A stretch of 64,000 bases of DNA from Prostheceraeus crozeri (lineage: Eukaryota; Platyhelminthes; Polycladida; Euryleptidae): contig CAJQUW010003617.1 of assembly GCA_907163375.1 (NCBI GenBank), forward strand, positions 1 to 64,000, read 5' to 3'. Numbering within the stretch: position 1 is the first letter of the stretch; each line of letters starts with the position of its first letter. Both the position numbers and the translations under genes were made by a program. This document shows, one piece after another, positions 10,901-19,110 of the stretch. The notes under the pieces are model-generated. The model saw only the letters and a program-made list of their open reading frames with translations. It made no database searches and was not told the origin of the DNA.

Positions 10901-12232
10901 ATGTCTTCGCTTATCGAAAATAAATTTCGATTAGACGATCCTCCGTTCGTCAGTTATAATCAAAAAAAGAATGACTATATAAGAATTGCTATGAATCCCG
11001 GATCTTCCAGTAGAGTAAATACTGGAGGAGATTTAATCTTTGAAGTTGATAATCAGCAAAGTTATTTATATTTACCTGATTCCTTTTTACACTGTGAATA
11101 TTCTTTATATAGTGATGCCAATTTTACAACACCATTACCAGAAACCGATAATATTGCATTAGAGAATAATTTTTTTCCAAGATTATTTACACAAATGCGT
11201 TTAGATGTTGCAACTCAAAATATAGAAACAATAAGTGATTCTCCTGGTGTAATTGATTCGATGCTTCGATTTGTTACAATAGGTGAAAATAATAAAAAGT
11301 ATGAAATCGAAGGTTGGTTTCCAGATAATAATGATGGCATAATTATAGATGATTTAACTCACGCTGGAACAGATGCAGCAGGAATTGCGAAAGATGTAGA
11401 AAATATTGCAAAACATTTAAATAAAACAAACAATACTGCATATAAAGAAAGACGTGAATTTAACAAGAAAAGTAAACAGACAGTATTGGTCATTGTCTCC
11501 ATTATTCGGATATTTAGGTTATGACAAAATATCATGTCAATTTAAATTTAAATTAATAATTCATCGCACAGCAAATAATGAATTAATCTTTTATGGTAAG
11601 ACTGGAAAAAAGCATATTTAAAAATTGATAGACTTGAATGGTGGATAAAACATATTACTCCTAGTTTAGATGTTGAATTAACTATTGCAAAAAGATTAAA
11701 CACTAACAAACCAATTCCAGTAAATTTTCTAAAGCGTACTGCTAGTTCAGTAACTTTTTCTGAACAAAGATTTAACTGGCATTTTACTAGAACTGCGAAT
11801 ACTCCAAGATATTTATTACTAACATTTCAAAAAAATGATTCTCCAAGTTTTGATAAGAACAACAATCTCTTCCATATTAATACAATTCGAAGTTTACAAG
11901 TTTCATTAAATCAAACCCGTTATCCTATTGATCCATTAAGATTCGATGATACCAATAATCAATTTATGGAAGGATATGATGCTTATAGAAATCTTTGTAT
12001 AGAATTTGGAGTTGAACCACAATTAACTCCTGGAGATTGGAGACATTTATATCCAGTTTTCTGTTTCGATTTAAGTGCACTATCTGAAGATATTGTTAAA
12101 AATGGCTGTGATGTAACAATTAATATTGAAAAGAAAGATTCCACAACTTCATTAATGGCTTATGGTTTATTGCTAGAAGATGTAAAATATTCTATTGAAA
12201 TTCTTAATGGAAAGATGGTTAGGATTAGTTAA
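10901..12232 (+). pseudogene. Major capsid protein (double jelly-roll type) of Polinton copy 1
   Basis: The product starts MSSLIENKFRLDDPPFVSYN and continues with beta-rich segments (RVNTGGDLIFEVDNQQSYLY, LPDSFLHCEYSLYSD). Towards the C-terminus come ...YDAYRNLCIEFGV and PGDWRHLYPVFCFDLS. Total length near 440 codons fits the hexon-like capsid proteins of this class, and position between the core-like and pX-like genes is the usual one. The start follows TTTTTTTGAAAA. I assign it by context and fold pattern rather than by a diagnostic motif. The frame is broken in both copies. Confidence 0.75.
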
Positions 12233-12314
12233 TTAAAATTTTTGGTAACTTAAAATTTTTTCATAACTAGAATAGATTAAAAAAATTTTAATCTAAGAAT
12301 TTTTTTATTAAAAA

Positions 12315-12793
12315 GGTCGGAAGCGAAAAGTAATAATTAAACTGTTGAATTAAAATTACGTAACATTGTTGATAAAAATACTCCTAAATCTATTACTATT
12401 AATAAAAAGAAATATTACATAAGTAAACCAATGATTGAGAATATTAAATTACAAGAAGAAAAGAATGGTGGAATTCTCCCATTAATTCCACTAATAATAG
12501 GAGGTATAGCAGCAGCAGCAAGTGTTGCAGGTGGGACAGCTGGTATTGTCCAAGCAGTAAATAAAAATAAATCAGAGAAGGCAGCATTAGAAGAACAAAA
12601 ACGTCATGATAGAGAGTTAGAGAAAGTTGCTAGAGGGCAAGGAATAGTAGATAATTTTATTAGTAAACTAAATTTAGTTGATGAAGGAAAACGAGTTCTT
12701 AAAAATATTCTCCACAATGTTGATGATTTAATTGAAATTAAAGAAACAAAAGATGGTTCTGGAATATATCTAAGTCCTAGTATGATTAGGTAA
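12315..12793 (+). pseudogene. pX-like small membrane-active or core protein
   Basis: The core of the product is a glycine-rich hydrophobic helix (GGILPLIPLIIGGIAAAASV, then AGGTAGIVQAVN), followed by a charged helix EEQKRHDRELEKVARG and an end of the form GSGIYLSPS. This combination, a GG...LLP...G(I/L) helix, an RH(D/N) helix and a GxG-x-YL tail, recurs as I recall in small virion proteins of Polintons and adintoviruses that are likened to adenovirus pX/pVI. The equivalent in copy 2 (45917-46399) is a whole 160-codon frame starting MSQAK. It is followed closely by the integrase gene. Confidence 0.6.
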
Positions 12794-12815
12794 AACATTT
12801 ATTTTATCTTTTAAA

Positions 12816-14108
12816 ATGGATTCTACAAATTCCATAAATTCCGAAAATTTAATTAAATTAAAAATTGCTAATTTGGATTTATTAAATTATTTCTTAAAAG
12901 TGCATAAAACCTCAAATTGTCAGCATTCCGGAGGTGACATACAAAAAACATTAGAAAACTTTCCTGGATTTATTTGGAGTAAATATTCAAAAGAAAAACA
13001 TCTTCCCGGGCATTCATATACCGGTCCAGGAACTCGATTAGATATAAGACTAGATGAGAATAATAATCCGAAACCAGGTGAAGAACCAATAAATAGAGTA
13101 GATGCCGCAGCTTACAGGCATGATTTAGCTTATCGAAATCATGACCTAAGTTCTCGACATGTAGCTGATAAGAAAATGATTCAAGAATTAGATAATATTG
13201 AAAATCCTACCTTTAGAGAAAGAATTGAAAGAATGTTTGTTAAGAAAGCCTTACAAGCTAAAATATTGTTCGGACAGGGTTTAGACAAAACTCATAACTC
13301 TGAGAGCAACGCTCGAACCTACGCTTCTGAAATTCATAAAGAATACAGAAGGCCTAAATATTTATTGAAAGTAAAAGTATTTAATAAAGATGATATTTGG
13401 AGTGCTGATCTTATTCATATGCCGAATGAAAAAGATTATAAATACGCATTGACCGTTATAGATTTATATACACGATACGCTTGGGCAAAGCCTTTAAAAA
13501 ACAAAAGTGGTCTGTTAGTTGAATATGCGTTTGAAGAAATCTTTAAGGAAAGTAATAGAAAGCCAAAGAAATTGTTTGTTGATAAAGGATCGGAGTTTTA
13601 TAACAGAAATGTTGAGCCACTATTTGAAACTGTTTATTCAACTGAAAATGCAGGGAAGGCTGTAGTGATAGAAAGATTCAATAGAACGTTAAAAAATAAA
13701 TTATTCAAGAAATTTACAGAACAAAGAAATCAGAAATGGTTGAAGATATTACCAGGAATTGTAGATGAGTACAATAATAAAGTTCATTCAGGTATTGAAG
13801 AAACTCCAAAGAAAGCTTCTGATGAGCCTGATTTGATACGTAAGAAAATATTCGAAAATAATTATTCGAATGAGAGTAATCCGAATTTGCAGAAACTTAA
13901 GCCGAAATTTAAAATTGGAGATAGAGTTAGAATATTTAAGTATAAGAATAAATTTGAAAAAGGCTTTGTTGGCTATTGGACTAAAGAAATATTTGAAGTT
14001 TCTAAAATAAATCAAACTTATCCGATTACTTACGAAATCAAAGATTTGGATGATGAAGACATCAGAGGCCGATTTTATCAGAATGAATTACAACGAAGTG
14101 ATTTTTAA
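12816..14108 (+). CDS. Phospholipase A2-like domain fused to retrovirus-like integrase, Polinton copy 1
   Basis: The 430-codon frame looks whole. Residues ~62-125 match the parvovirus-VP1 type phospholipase A2: LPGHSYTGPGT (calcium loop, 68-73), GEEPINRVDAAA and the catalytic HD pair in YRHDLAY (H102, D103). Residues ~180-300 form an rve integrase core with D198 (WSADLI), D256 (VDKGSEF) and E286 (VIERFNRTL). The C-terminal part (KFKIGDRVRIFKYK...) fits an SH3-like or chromodomain-type barrel. Integrase joins the element ends to target DNA; PLA2 domains breach endosomal membranes during parvovirus entry. Why the two are fused is unknown. Relative to copy 2 there are nine extra codons at 13293-13319 carrying mini-hairpins. 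The start lies directly after ATCTTTTAAA. Confidence 0.92.
   Translation: MDSTNSINSENLIKLKIANLDLLNYFLKVHKTSNCQHSGGDIQKTLENFPGFIWSKYSKEKHLPGHSYTGPGTRLDIRLDENNNPKPGEEPINRVDAAAYRHDLAYRNHDLSSRHVADKKMIQELDNIENPTFRERIERMFVKKALQAKILFGQGLDKTHNSESNARTYASEIHKEYRRPKYLLKVKVFNKDDIWSADLIHMPNEKDYKYALTVIDLYTRYAWAKPLKNKSGLLVEYAFEEIFKESNRKPKKLFVDKGSEFYNRNVEPLFETVYSTENAGKAVVIERFNRTLKNKLFKKFTEQRNQKWLKILPGIVDEYNNKVHSGIEETPKKASDEPDLIRKKIFENNYSNESNPNLQKLKPKFKIGDRVRIFKYKNKFEKGFVGYWTKEIFEVSKINQTYPITYEIKDLDDEDIRGRFYQNELQRSDF
13298..13314. repeat. Overlapping mini-hairpins inside the integrase frame
   Basis: CTC-TGA-GAG (13298-13306) and GAGC-AAC-GCTC (13304-13314) overlap. They lie inside a 27-base insertion relative to copy 2, in the linker between the PLA2 and integrase domains. 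The insertion keeps the reading frame open and adds polar residues H, N, S, E, S, N, A, R, T. Confidence 0.82.
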
Positions 14109-14141
14109 TTGTCTTTATTATTGGAACTAACGTTTCGGGAA

Positions 14142-14596
14142 TTAAATTCCCTTATTCACCTCTAACATAATATCTAGAAATGGTACTCCTTCCTGTAATT
14201 TCAATAAAACATAAAGACATAATTGCCCACAGTAAGTAGTTCCTGGTTTTTGAATTTGAAAAGTATTGTATGTTCCTTTTCCAAGTACTTCTTTGACTTC
14301 ATTTGTTGGAGGTAATCCATATGAGTCGAACCAATAGTTCTCAGCCTCCGGGCGGTCAAAATAGTAATTATCTCCATTTTTATTTCTTTTCCCGCTGACC
14401 AATGTACTCCATTTTGAACTGATGTGTGGAGATTTGTTATGAAATTTACAGTTGGCTTATTTTTTAGGAATTGTAATTCGACTCTCATTAATATGTGAAA
14501 TTTCTTTATTCCCAATTCATTTGCGATTTTCTTTAGATCAAAATTCGTTGTTGTTTGTGTTCCATATAATTTTAAAAACTCATTTATGTTGCTCAT
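14142..14596 (-). pseudogene. Adenain-like (Ulp1/C5) cysteine maturation protease
   Basis: Motifs in order are an N-terminal helical part (INEFLKLYGTQTTTNFDLKK), the histidine motif GVHWSA, FDSYGLPPTNEV for the acidic residue and its neighbourhood, and QKPGTTYCGQLC with the oxyanion glutamine and nucleophile cysteine. This is the adenovirus-type protease order, used in Polintons to cut capsid precursors. The gene is convergent with the integrase gene, as is usual. The frame is broken. A second copy of just the N-terminal part lies upstream at 14755-14982. Confidence 0.82.
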
Positions 14597-14624
14597 TTTA
14601 TAATAAAAACATTCTTAAGGGACC

Positions 14625-14757
14625 CCTAGAAGTCAGAAGGGAGGGGGTATTGATTTAAAACTGTTCCATAATGATGACTTTCCTTACTACTTAGTCAGAA
14701 GGGGGGTATTGATTTAAAACTGTTCCACAATTATGACTTTCCTTACTTTCCTTTTTA
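14625..14757. repeat. Two-unit tandem repeat of ~63 bp
   Basis: Two adjacent copies of a unit containing AGTCAGAAGGG, a G-run, GGTATTGATTTAAAACTG and ATGACTTTCCTTAC are seen. They separate the protease from the duplicated N-terminal module. The repeat may mark the junction left by the duplication. Confidence 0.75.
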
Positions 14758-14982
14758 TTCGATTTTGAAATCATTTAATTTAATATAAATTAAAACGTTA
14801 CATTTGTAAGGAATCAGTTTATTGGTAGAGTTAGTGTTTCGTACATCTTTAATCAACTGCAATTCATTTCTCATCAATAGGTGAAAATTCTTTATTCCCA
14901 ATTGATTAGCGATCTTATTTAAATCGAAATTCGTAGTTGTTTGTTTGCCATATATTTTTAGGAAGTCTCTAATGTTACTCAT
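14755..14982 (-). pseudogene. Duplicated protease N-terminal module
   Basis: The frame begins MSNIRDFLKIYGKQTTTNFD and matches the first ~45 residues of the neighbouring protease, then runs into unrelated sequence without any catalytic motif. Copy 2 also carries an extra copy of the same module (about 48235-48400) upstream of its protease. The module could be a DNA- or capsid-binding piece, which is a guess. Confidence 0.6.
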
Positions 14983-15100
14983 TTTTATAGAAGATAAAAT
15001 GTTTCTATTATATTCCCGCTAATGTGAAATTAAAAACATCACATGGATACATCCACTTTGCATACATTCAATTTGGATACATTAAAATACATGTAAATTT

Positions 15101-15147
15101 GTCCACGCGTGGACACGTTTTAATTGGATGAGAGAAAAATGACGTCA
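15101..15147. promoter_or_regulatory. Palindromes between protease module and cargo gene
   Basis: GTCCACGCGTGGAC (15101-15114) is a perfect 14-base palindrome, and TGACGTCA (15140-15147) is a perfect CRE-type octamer 26 bases later. Just before them GGATACAT occurs twice within 15043-15083. The palindromes lie ~120-165 bases upstream of the minus-strand module start at 14982, so they could be its promoter elements. No function is shown by sequence alone. Confidence 0.4.
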
Positions 15148-15192
15148 TACAACAACATAATGAAAATGATTGATAACAGAAGGGTTGAATAA

Positions 15193-15861
15193 TCAATTAT
15201 TCCAAAAACACTCATCTTGTGAAAGACACTGCTCCAAGATTAAAAGACTAGTTTTTAACTGTCGTATAGGAAGCGAGACTCTACAAAGAGTCTGAAATTT
15301 ATCTGCCAGTTTTGCCAACTTCATTGCGAAGCTCAACTCAGTTCGTGAATAGTTAATATTGTTATGTTTTAAGAGATATGTGAAATCTCCTTTATTATTC
15401 TCACACAAGGATAATATATGATTGGCGTGTTTTCCAATAAAAATTTTACATGTGACACTCAAAAGATGGCTTTGCTTTTCGTATTTTAAGTGTTGTTTCA
15501 AAGAATTCACTGACGTTGAAATGTCCCCCGCCGGTTCTTTAAAATATTCCACTGATTCGATGAATGTATGACGTTCAACAACACTTTCCTTCAACTGTTT
15601 TGTAAATGTTTCAATTCTGAAAGGAAGTGCTGCTTCCTTCTTTGCTTTGGCTGCGATTTTATGTTGTTCTTTGTATGCTTTTCGAGCAGAACGTATAGCG
15701 TCAGGATTGAAGAGTAGAGGCGCTTTCTGCACCTGCTCGTCTATATACGAAAAGTATTCAGAATGTTTCTCCGATGGAATGAACAAATCCGCAATATTTT
15801 TGAAGAACTCCGGAAGTACCGTTGCTATGTTGGCTTGTTGTTCAACGACTGCTTGACTCAT
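15193..15861 (-). CDS. Copy 1-specific cargo gene, 222 codons, unknown
   Basis: This whole frame encodes MSQAVVEQQANIATVLPEFF... and ends ...LSQDECFWNN. The product looks all-helical, with a basic stretch (RSARKAYKEQHKIAAKAKK) and a C-terminal half rich in L and K. No catalytic motif or membrane segment is visible, and I do not recognise the family. Base composition is clearly less AT-rich than the capsid and polymerase genes, which suggests separate acquisition. It fills the slot between the protease and the right inverted repeat. Copy 2 has an unrelated 133-codon gene in the same slot, although the sequence on the inverted-repeat side of the slot is homologous in both copies. Confidence 0.7.
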   Translation of the reverse strand: MSQAVVEQQANIATVLPEFFKNIADLFIPSEKHSEYFSYIDEQVQKAPLLFNPDAIRSARKAYKEQHKIAAKAKKEAALPFRIETFTKQLKESVVERHTFIESVEYFKEPAGDISTSVNSLKQHLKYEKQSHLLSVTCKIFIGKHANHILSLCENNKGDFTYLLKHNNINYSRTELSFAMKLAKLADKFQTLCRVSLPIRQLKTSLLILEQCLSQDECFWNN

Positions 15862-16283
15862 GATTGACGGATAAATTAGTACAAATCACTATGTTCAAAA
15901 TATAAGAATAACGTAATTAAAGATAGCGGAACGATGAGAGCAAGCAGATGATAAGTGTTGATTGAAATAATATCACAACAATCTGAGCACACGATACAAT
16001 GACAGACGAGAGAGAAAAATGAAAACAGTACAGCTGGCAGATATCTTAACGTCATACGGGTGTGCTGACGCACTGACAAGAATTAAAACAACTTGCCTAA
16101 CGTACAATTAAAATCTCATTGTTTCACAGAGTAGTAGCAGTAGCAGCTGTTTGTTCTTTAATACATTGTTTCCTTTCAAATGTTTGAGTGGGGGGTCACA
16201 GCTCTTTGCTCTGAAATGCCTTTTCTTCATAAATGCGAGAAGCAGATGTTCTCTACAATTGAGTGATCATCTGAGTGCAAAGC
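15862..16283. other. Upstream region of cargo gene and start of shared right-end sequence
   Basis: No gene is evident. The part 16130-16283 (with GCAGCTG, GAGTGATCATCTGAGTGC and AAAGCAGTAGCAA) is homologous to 49215-49320 of copy 2, so it belongs to the common right-end backbone. The part 15862-16130 is private to copy 1 and probably holds the cargo gene's promoter. Confidence 0.5.
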
Positions 16284-16675
16284 AGTAGCAACTACTGGAA
16301 TTACTAAAACACCTGGAACGGTCATGATTTTAAGAGTAAAAATTGTAATTCTCAAATTTGAGATTCTTAACTTTTATGATTTTTCGGTGTCCTGGAACGG
16401 TCATGATTTTGCGGTCAAAATTGTAATTTTCAAATTTTGAGATTTTGAAAAATTTGAAAAATTGGGTATTTTTAAAAACGCCTAAATTTATAAATTTAGA
16501 CGTTTTAAAAAGTGCAAAATTTGAGAATTTTTTGCACTTTTTGGAACACCTAAATTGATTAATTTAGGTCTTAAAACCTGAAATAATGACCTAAATTCAT
16601 AAATTTTGACGTTTTTAAAAGGACACAAAATTTGAGAATTTTGGCCTGTCCTGGAACGGTCTTTTACCCATTACT
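16284..16675. repeat. Right terminal inverted repeat of Polinton copy 1
   Basis: 16350-16460 is the reverse complement of ~290-400. The outer half pairs more loosely with 1-290. The inner border (16284-16310) carries a short inverted piece of gene A. The outer end reads ...TGTCCTGGAACGGTC..., then CCATTACT at 16668-16675, which matches the mapped end of copy 2. The predicted 6-bp target duplicate is the following AAAGTT (16676-16681); its partner would lie outside the window. Confidence 0.85.
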
Positions 16676-17961
16676 AAAGTTTGGATTTTTTTGTTTTCTT
16701 CATTTTCTGTATCTATGCTTCGATATTCTTTTGGCTACTTGTAAGAAAGTTATATTACAATAAGCTATGCTAAATATGTGTTTAATAGACATTTAATAAT
16801 ATAGCATAATGGACCCTTGCTGATAAAATTGATATAGGCCTATTTTACCGCTGTATCAAAATATCTAACAAGCTCCTTTTTTCGAAATTACACTAAAAGG
16901 AAAACAAATGCATGTAATTAAGAAACGATTAGCTATTGCAAAAACATGCGCGGATGAAATAGATCAATAGGCCTAAATGTTTTTGAATTTTTTTGAGGAA
17001 CTTGACTGTTATGTTGTAGCCTAATCACCATTATAATATCTTCAACAAGTCCGACAAAGTTTTTTGTTCCATCTATTAATAAGACCAATCGGTTTCTAAT
17101 AACGCATATCCATAGTACCTCAGACAGTCGTGATTCGACACAGCTGAAAAATATGCTCGTATAGGCCTACGCTCTCACAATTTCTCCCTCATACACACAC
17201 AAAGATGCTCGTACACCCTCACACAATCGATTACGCACGTGAACACACACAGATTGCTACAATATCATACTTATGAACTTGAATTCCTATCAAAATTATC
17301 CATGAACGTGAACAGTCTATGTACAACCAAGTATGCTTATATCAAATCATTCCAATCTTTACCCCATAGGGAAATCCAACCATTGCCTCGCACCAGTTAA
17401 TTTTCTAAACCTTCATTTTACAAGTATTTAAGCAACCCTGAAGTTCATCGCGGGCCACGATCATATTTTTAAGACGTTCTAATCCACATTTATGCAAAAA
17501 GGGATGACTTCAATTAATATTTCATAACCAAAAATGCTTACAGAATAAAAATCTTAAAAGTTTCAAAAAAGTCGGAAAATCAATCTTTTGTATGCCACAG
17601 CGAATGTACAAAGAGCACAAACATAATTTTTTGTTTATAGAGGTTTCTAATGGTAATGTATAAGTGACTTCACACTCGAATGAATTAGTCATCTAGTTTT
17701 CGCTGTGATGGTACTTCCAACCTTTGCCCACTCCAATCTTTACCCCACCTTCCCCTACACTTTGCTAATGGTCTCAAGTAAATTGAATTTATTAAGATAC
17801 ATAAATTCGCAAGAATTGACATAAAAGCTTGATTTTTAAGTGCCATACAGTTAATAATAATCAAATTTTTGACGTTCCAATCGGAGTTTGTTATAAATAC
17901 TATAAGTCACTCAAAACTAGAATCGTAGGCGTATATATATATTTATATACTATTGTCAATG
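16676..17961. other. Host intergenic DNA downstream of importin-9
   Basis: No gene is seen. It contains three copies of TAGGCCTA, two copies of CCAATCTTTACCCCA about 380 bases apart, a short TA-rich stretch near 17935 and, on the minus strand, AATAAA at 17788-17793, about 170 bases beyond the importin-9 stop. The last is a credible poly(A) signal. Confidence 0.6.
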
Positions 17962-18173
17962 TCAAGCAATGTTGACACCAATCGAATGGAGAACAGTTCT
18001 CTCCATGTCGTTGTGGTGTTGAGCAAAGAGATGATAATATGGTTGGCGGCCAAGTTCCAGTAAGAAATTGCGTAAATAGTCGAGAAGATCTACTTGATTT
18101 ACAGGATCACGTGCAGCATCCGGATCCTCTGCACCAAGTTCCTCCAAATATTCGTCGTCATCAAGCGCGTCAA
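17962..18173 (-). CDS. IPO9: Importin-9, last coding exon
   Basis: The exon reads (V)DALDDDEYLEELGAEDPDA..., then ARDPVNQVDLLDYLRNFLLE, then LGRQPYYHLFAQHHNDMERT and VLHSIGVNIA-stop. It aligns along its length with the conserved C-terminus of animal importin-9 (EDDPDALKDP-x2-QIDLQAYL...NDNERRVLQTIGI in human, from memory). Importin-9 is a HEAT-repeat nuclear import receptor for histones, ribosomal proteins and actin; the acidic tail is typical. The acceptor site TTTCAG lies just upstream on the minus strand (AG at 18174-18175). The codon is split after its first base, which fits the donor of the exon at 56497-56676. A poly(A) signal candidate lies at 17788-17793. Confidence 0.9.
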
Positions 18174-18759
18174 CTGAAATCATAAAATGTATGTAAATAA
18201 AATACCAAATAGAAAGATGAAACAACTTCTGATAGAGCAGATAATAACGCAAGTACGAGTTAGCTAGGACAGCGACGATTGGGATAGTTAGAACTGCGGC
18301 TTCGCATGTCATGAACTCATCATTGGAAACCGGTTCTGCAGCTACGTCGGCTGAAACCTCAAAGCGCCGCAAATGCTCGGAATTGAGTGGTCAGTATCAA
18401 TTTGAGCCAGTAGCCATGCAAACGTCCGGCGTACACGGCAACTCAACTGCACCAAATGCTTCTTACACTACAAATCATTAAGTCCCATTTGACCTCCAAT
18501 TTGACTACTAAAATCAAAATGTTGATCAAATATCAATATAATGCTGTCCCAAAGGATGTCTATGAGCTCGAATCCCTGTTTTCGTCGTCTAGTCTGCTTC
18601 TGAAGATTCTATCAATATATCAGTTGGCCTACTCCGCTCTTCTCTTCTTGCACTGGACTGCTTCATTTATCTTATTCACATCGATTTATTGATATTTTCT
18701 TATGTACTGTCAGAGTTCAACAGAGAGACAATAAAGATGCTTATTATTATTATTGTTAT
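18174..18759. other. Start of importin-9 last intron
   Basis: No gene is seen between the importin-9 acceptor and the LINE fragment. A short ATT/TTA-rich microsatellite lies at 18736-18757. An open frame that continues beyond the acceptor on the minus strand is an intron read-through and is not supported as coding. Confidence 0.5.
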
Positions 18760-19110
18760 TGATTCTTCTCAGTCTTTCAATAATGTTATCCTGGCCCTGA
18801 CGGTATTCCGCTCTGGATTCTTCGTGACTTTTGTGTGCTTTTGGCTTGCATCTTGCACATCTCAGGGTCACATCATGCATTGCATTGTATTGCTTTAAGT
18901 TAGCTCATATTTCACCTATCCCGAAATATGCCAATCCATCTGTTATCGATCAATTTCCCTTCTCCTGATCATCTCTAAGGTTTTGGAAAAACTCATTTTC
19001 CACAAGTGGCCCCTCCTGTTTGCTCCCATCATTCATCCTTCTCAGTTCGCCCTTGTCATCATACTGTCATCATATACCACATGTACTAGGTTTCATCCAT
19101 TCTCCTGGAG
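18760..19110 (+). mobile_element. LINE fragment, reverse transcriptase N-terminal part
   Basis: Translated with frame changes, this stretch shows the LINE signature GPDGIP-like start (near 18790), then ISPIPK and later SLL-x-IISKVLEKLI and HPSQFA. These are conserved blocks of CR1/L2/Jockey-type reverse transcriptases. Several stops and frameshifts make it inactive. The coding sequence resumes at ~20100, so the intervening ~1 kb is probably an insertion. Confidence 0.65.

Larger units (their letters stand above)
1..16675 (+). mobile_element. Polinton/Maverick fossil, copy 1
   Basis: This is a large self-synthesising DNA transposon of the Polinton (Maverick, adintovirus-like) class. It carries protein-primed DNA polymerase B, retrovirus-like integrase, A32/FtsK-like packaging ATPase, adenain-like protease and double-jelly-roll capsid genes, flanked by inverted repeats. 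The right terminus is read at 16675 because the reversed end begins AGTAATG and continues to GACCGTTCCAGGACA, closely matching the mapped ends of copy 2. Position 1 aligns with roughly base 27 of that end, so the left tip is just outside the window. It is broken, with about a dozen breaks over the coding part. Nucleotide similarity to copy 2 is about nine in ten by eye, so it is neither fresh nor ancient. Confidence 0.93.

Noticed and set aside
12816-14108. LTR retrotransposon or retrovirus, suggested by the integrase
   Set aside because: There is no reverse transcriptase, no LTR and no gag; the neighbouring pPolB, packaging ATPase, protease and 6-bp target duplication identify a Polinton.
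17962-18372. A single 136-codon minus-strand gene
   Set aside because: Only the part up to 18173 aligns with importin-9; a TTTCAG acceptor precedes it, so the upstream part is intron read-through.
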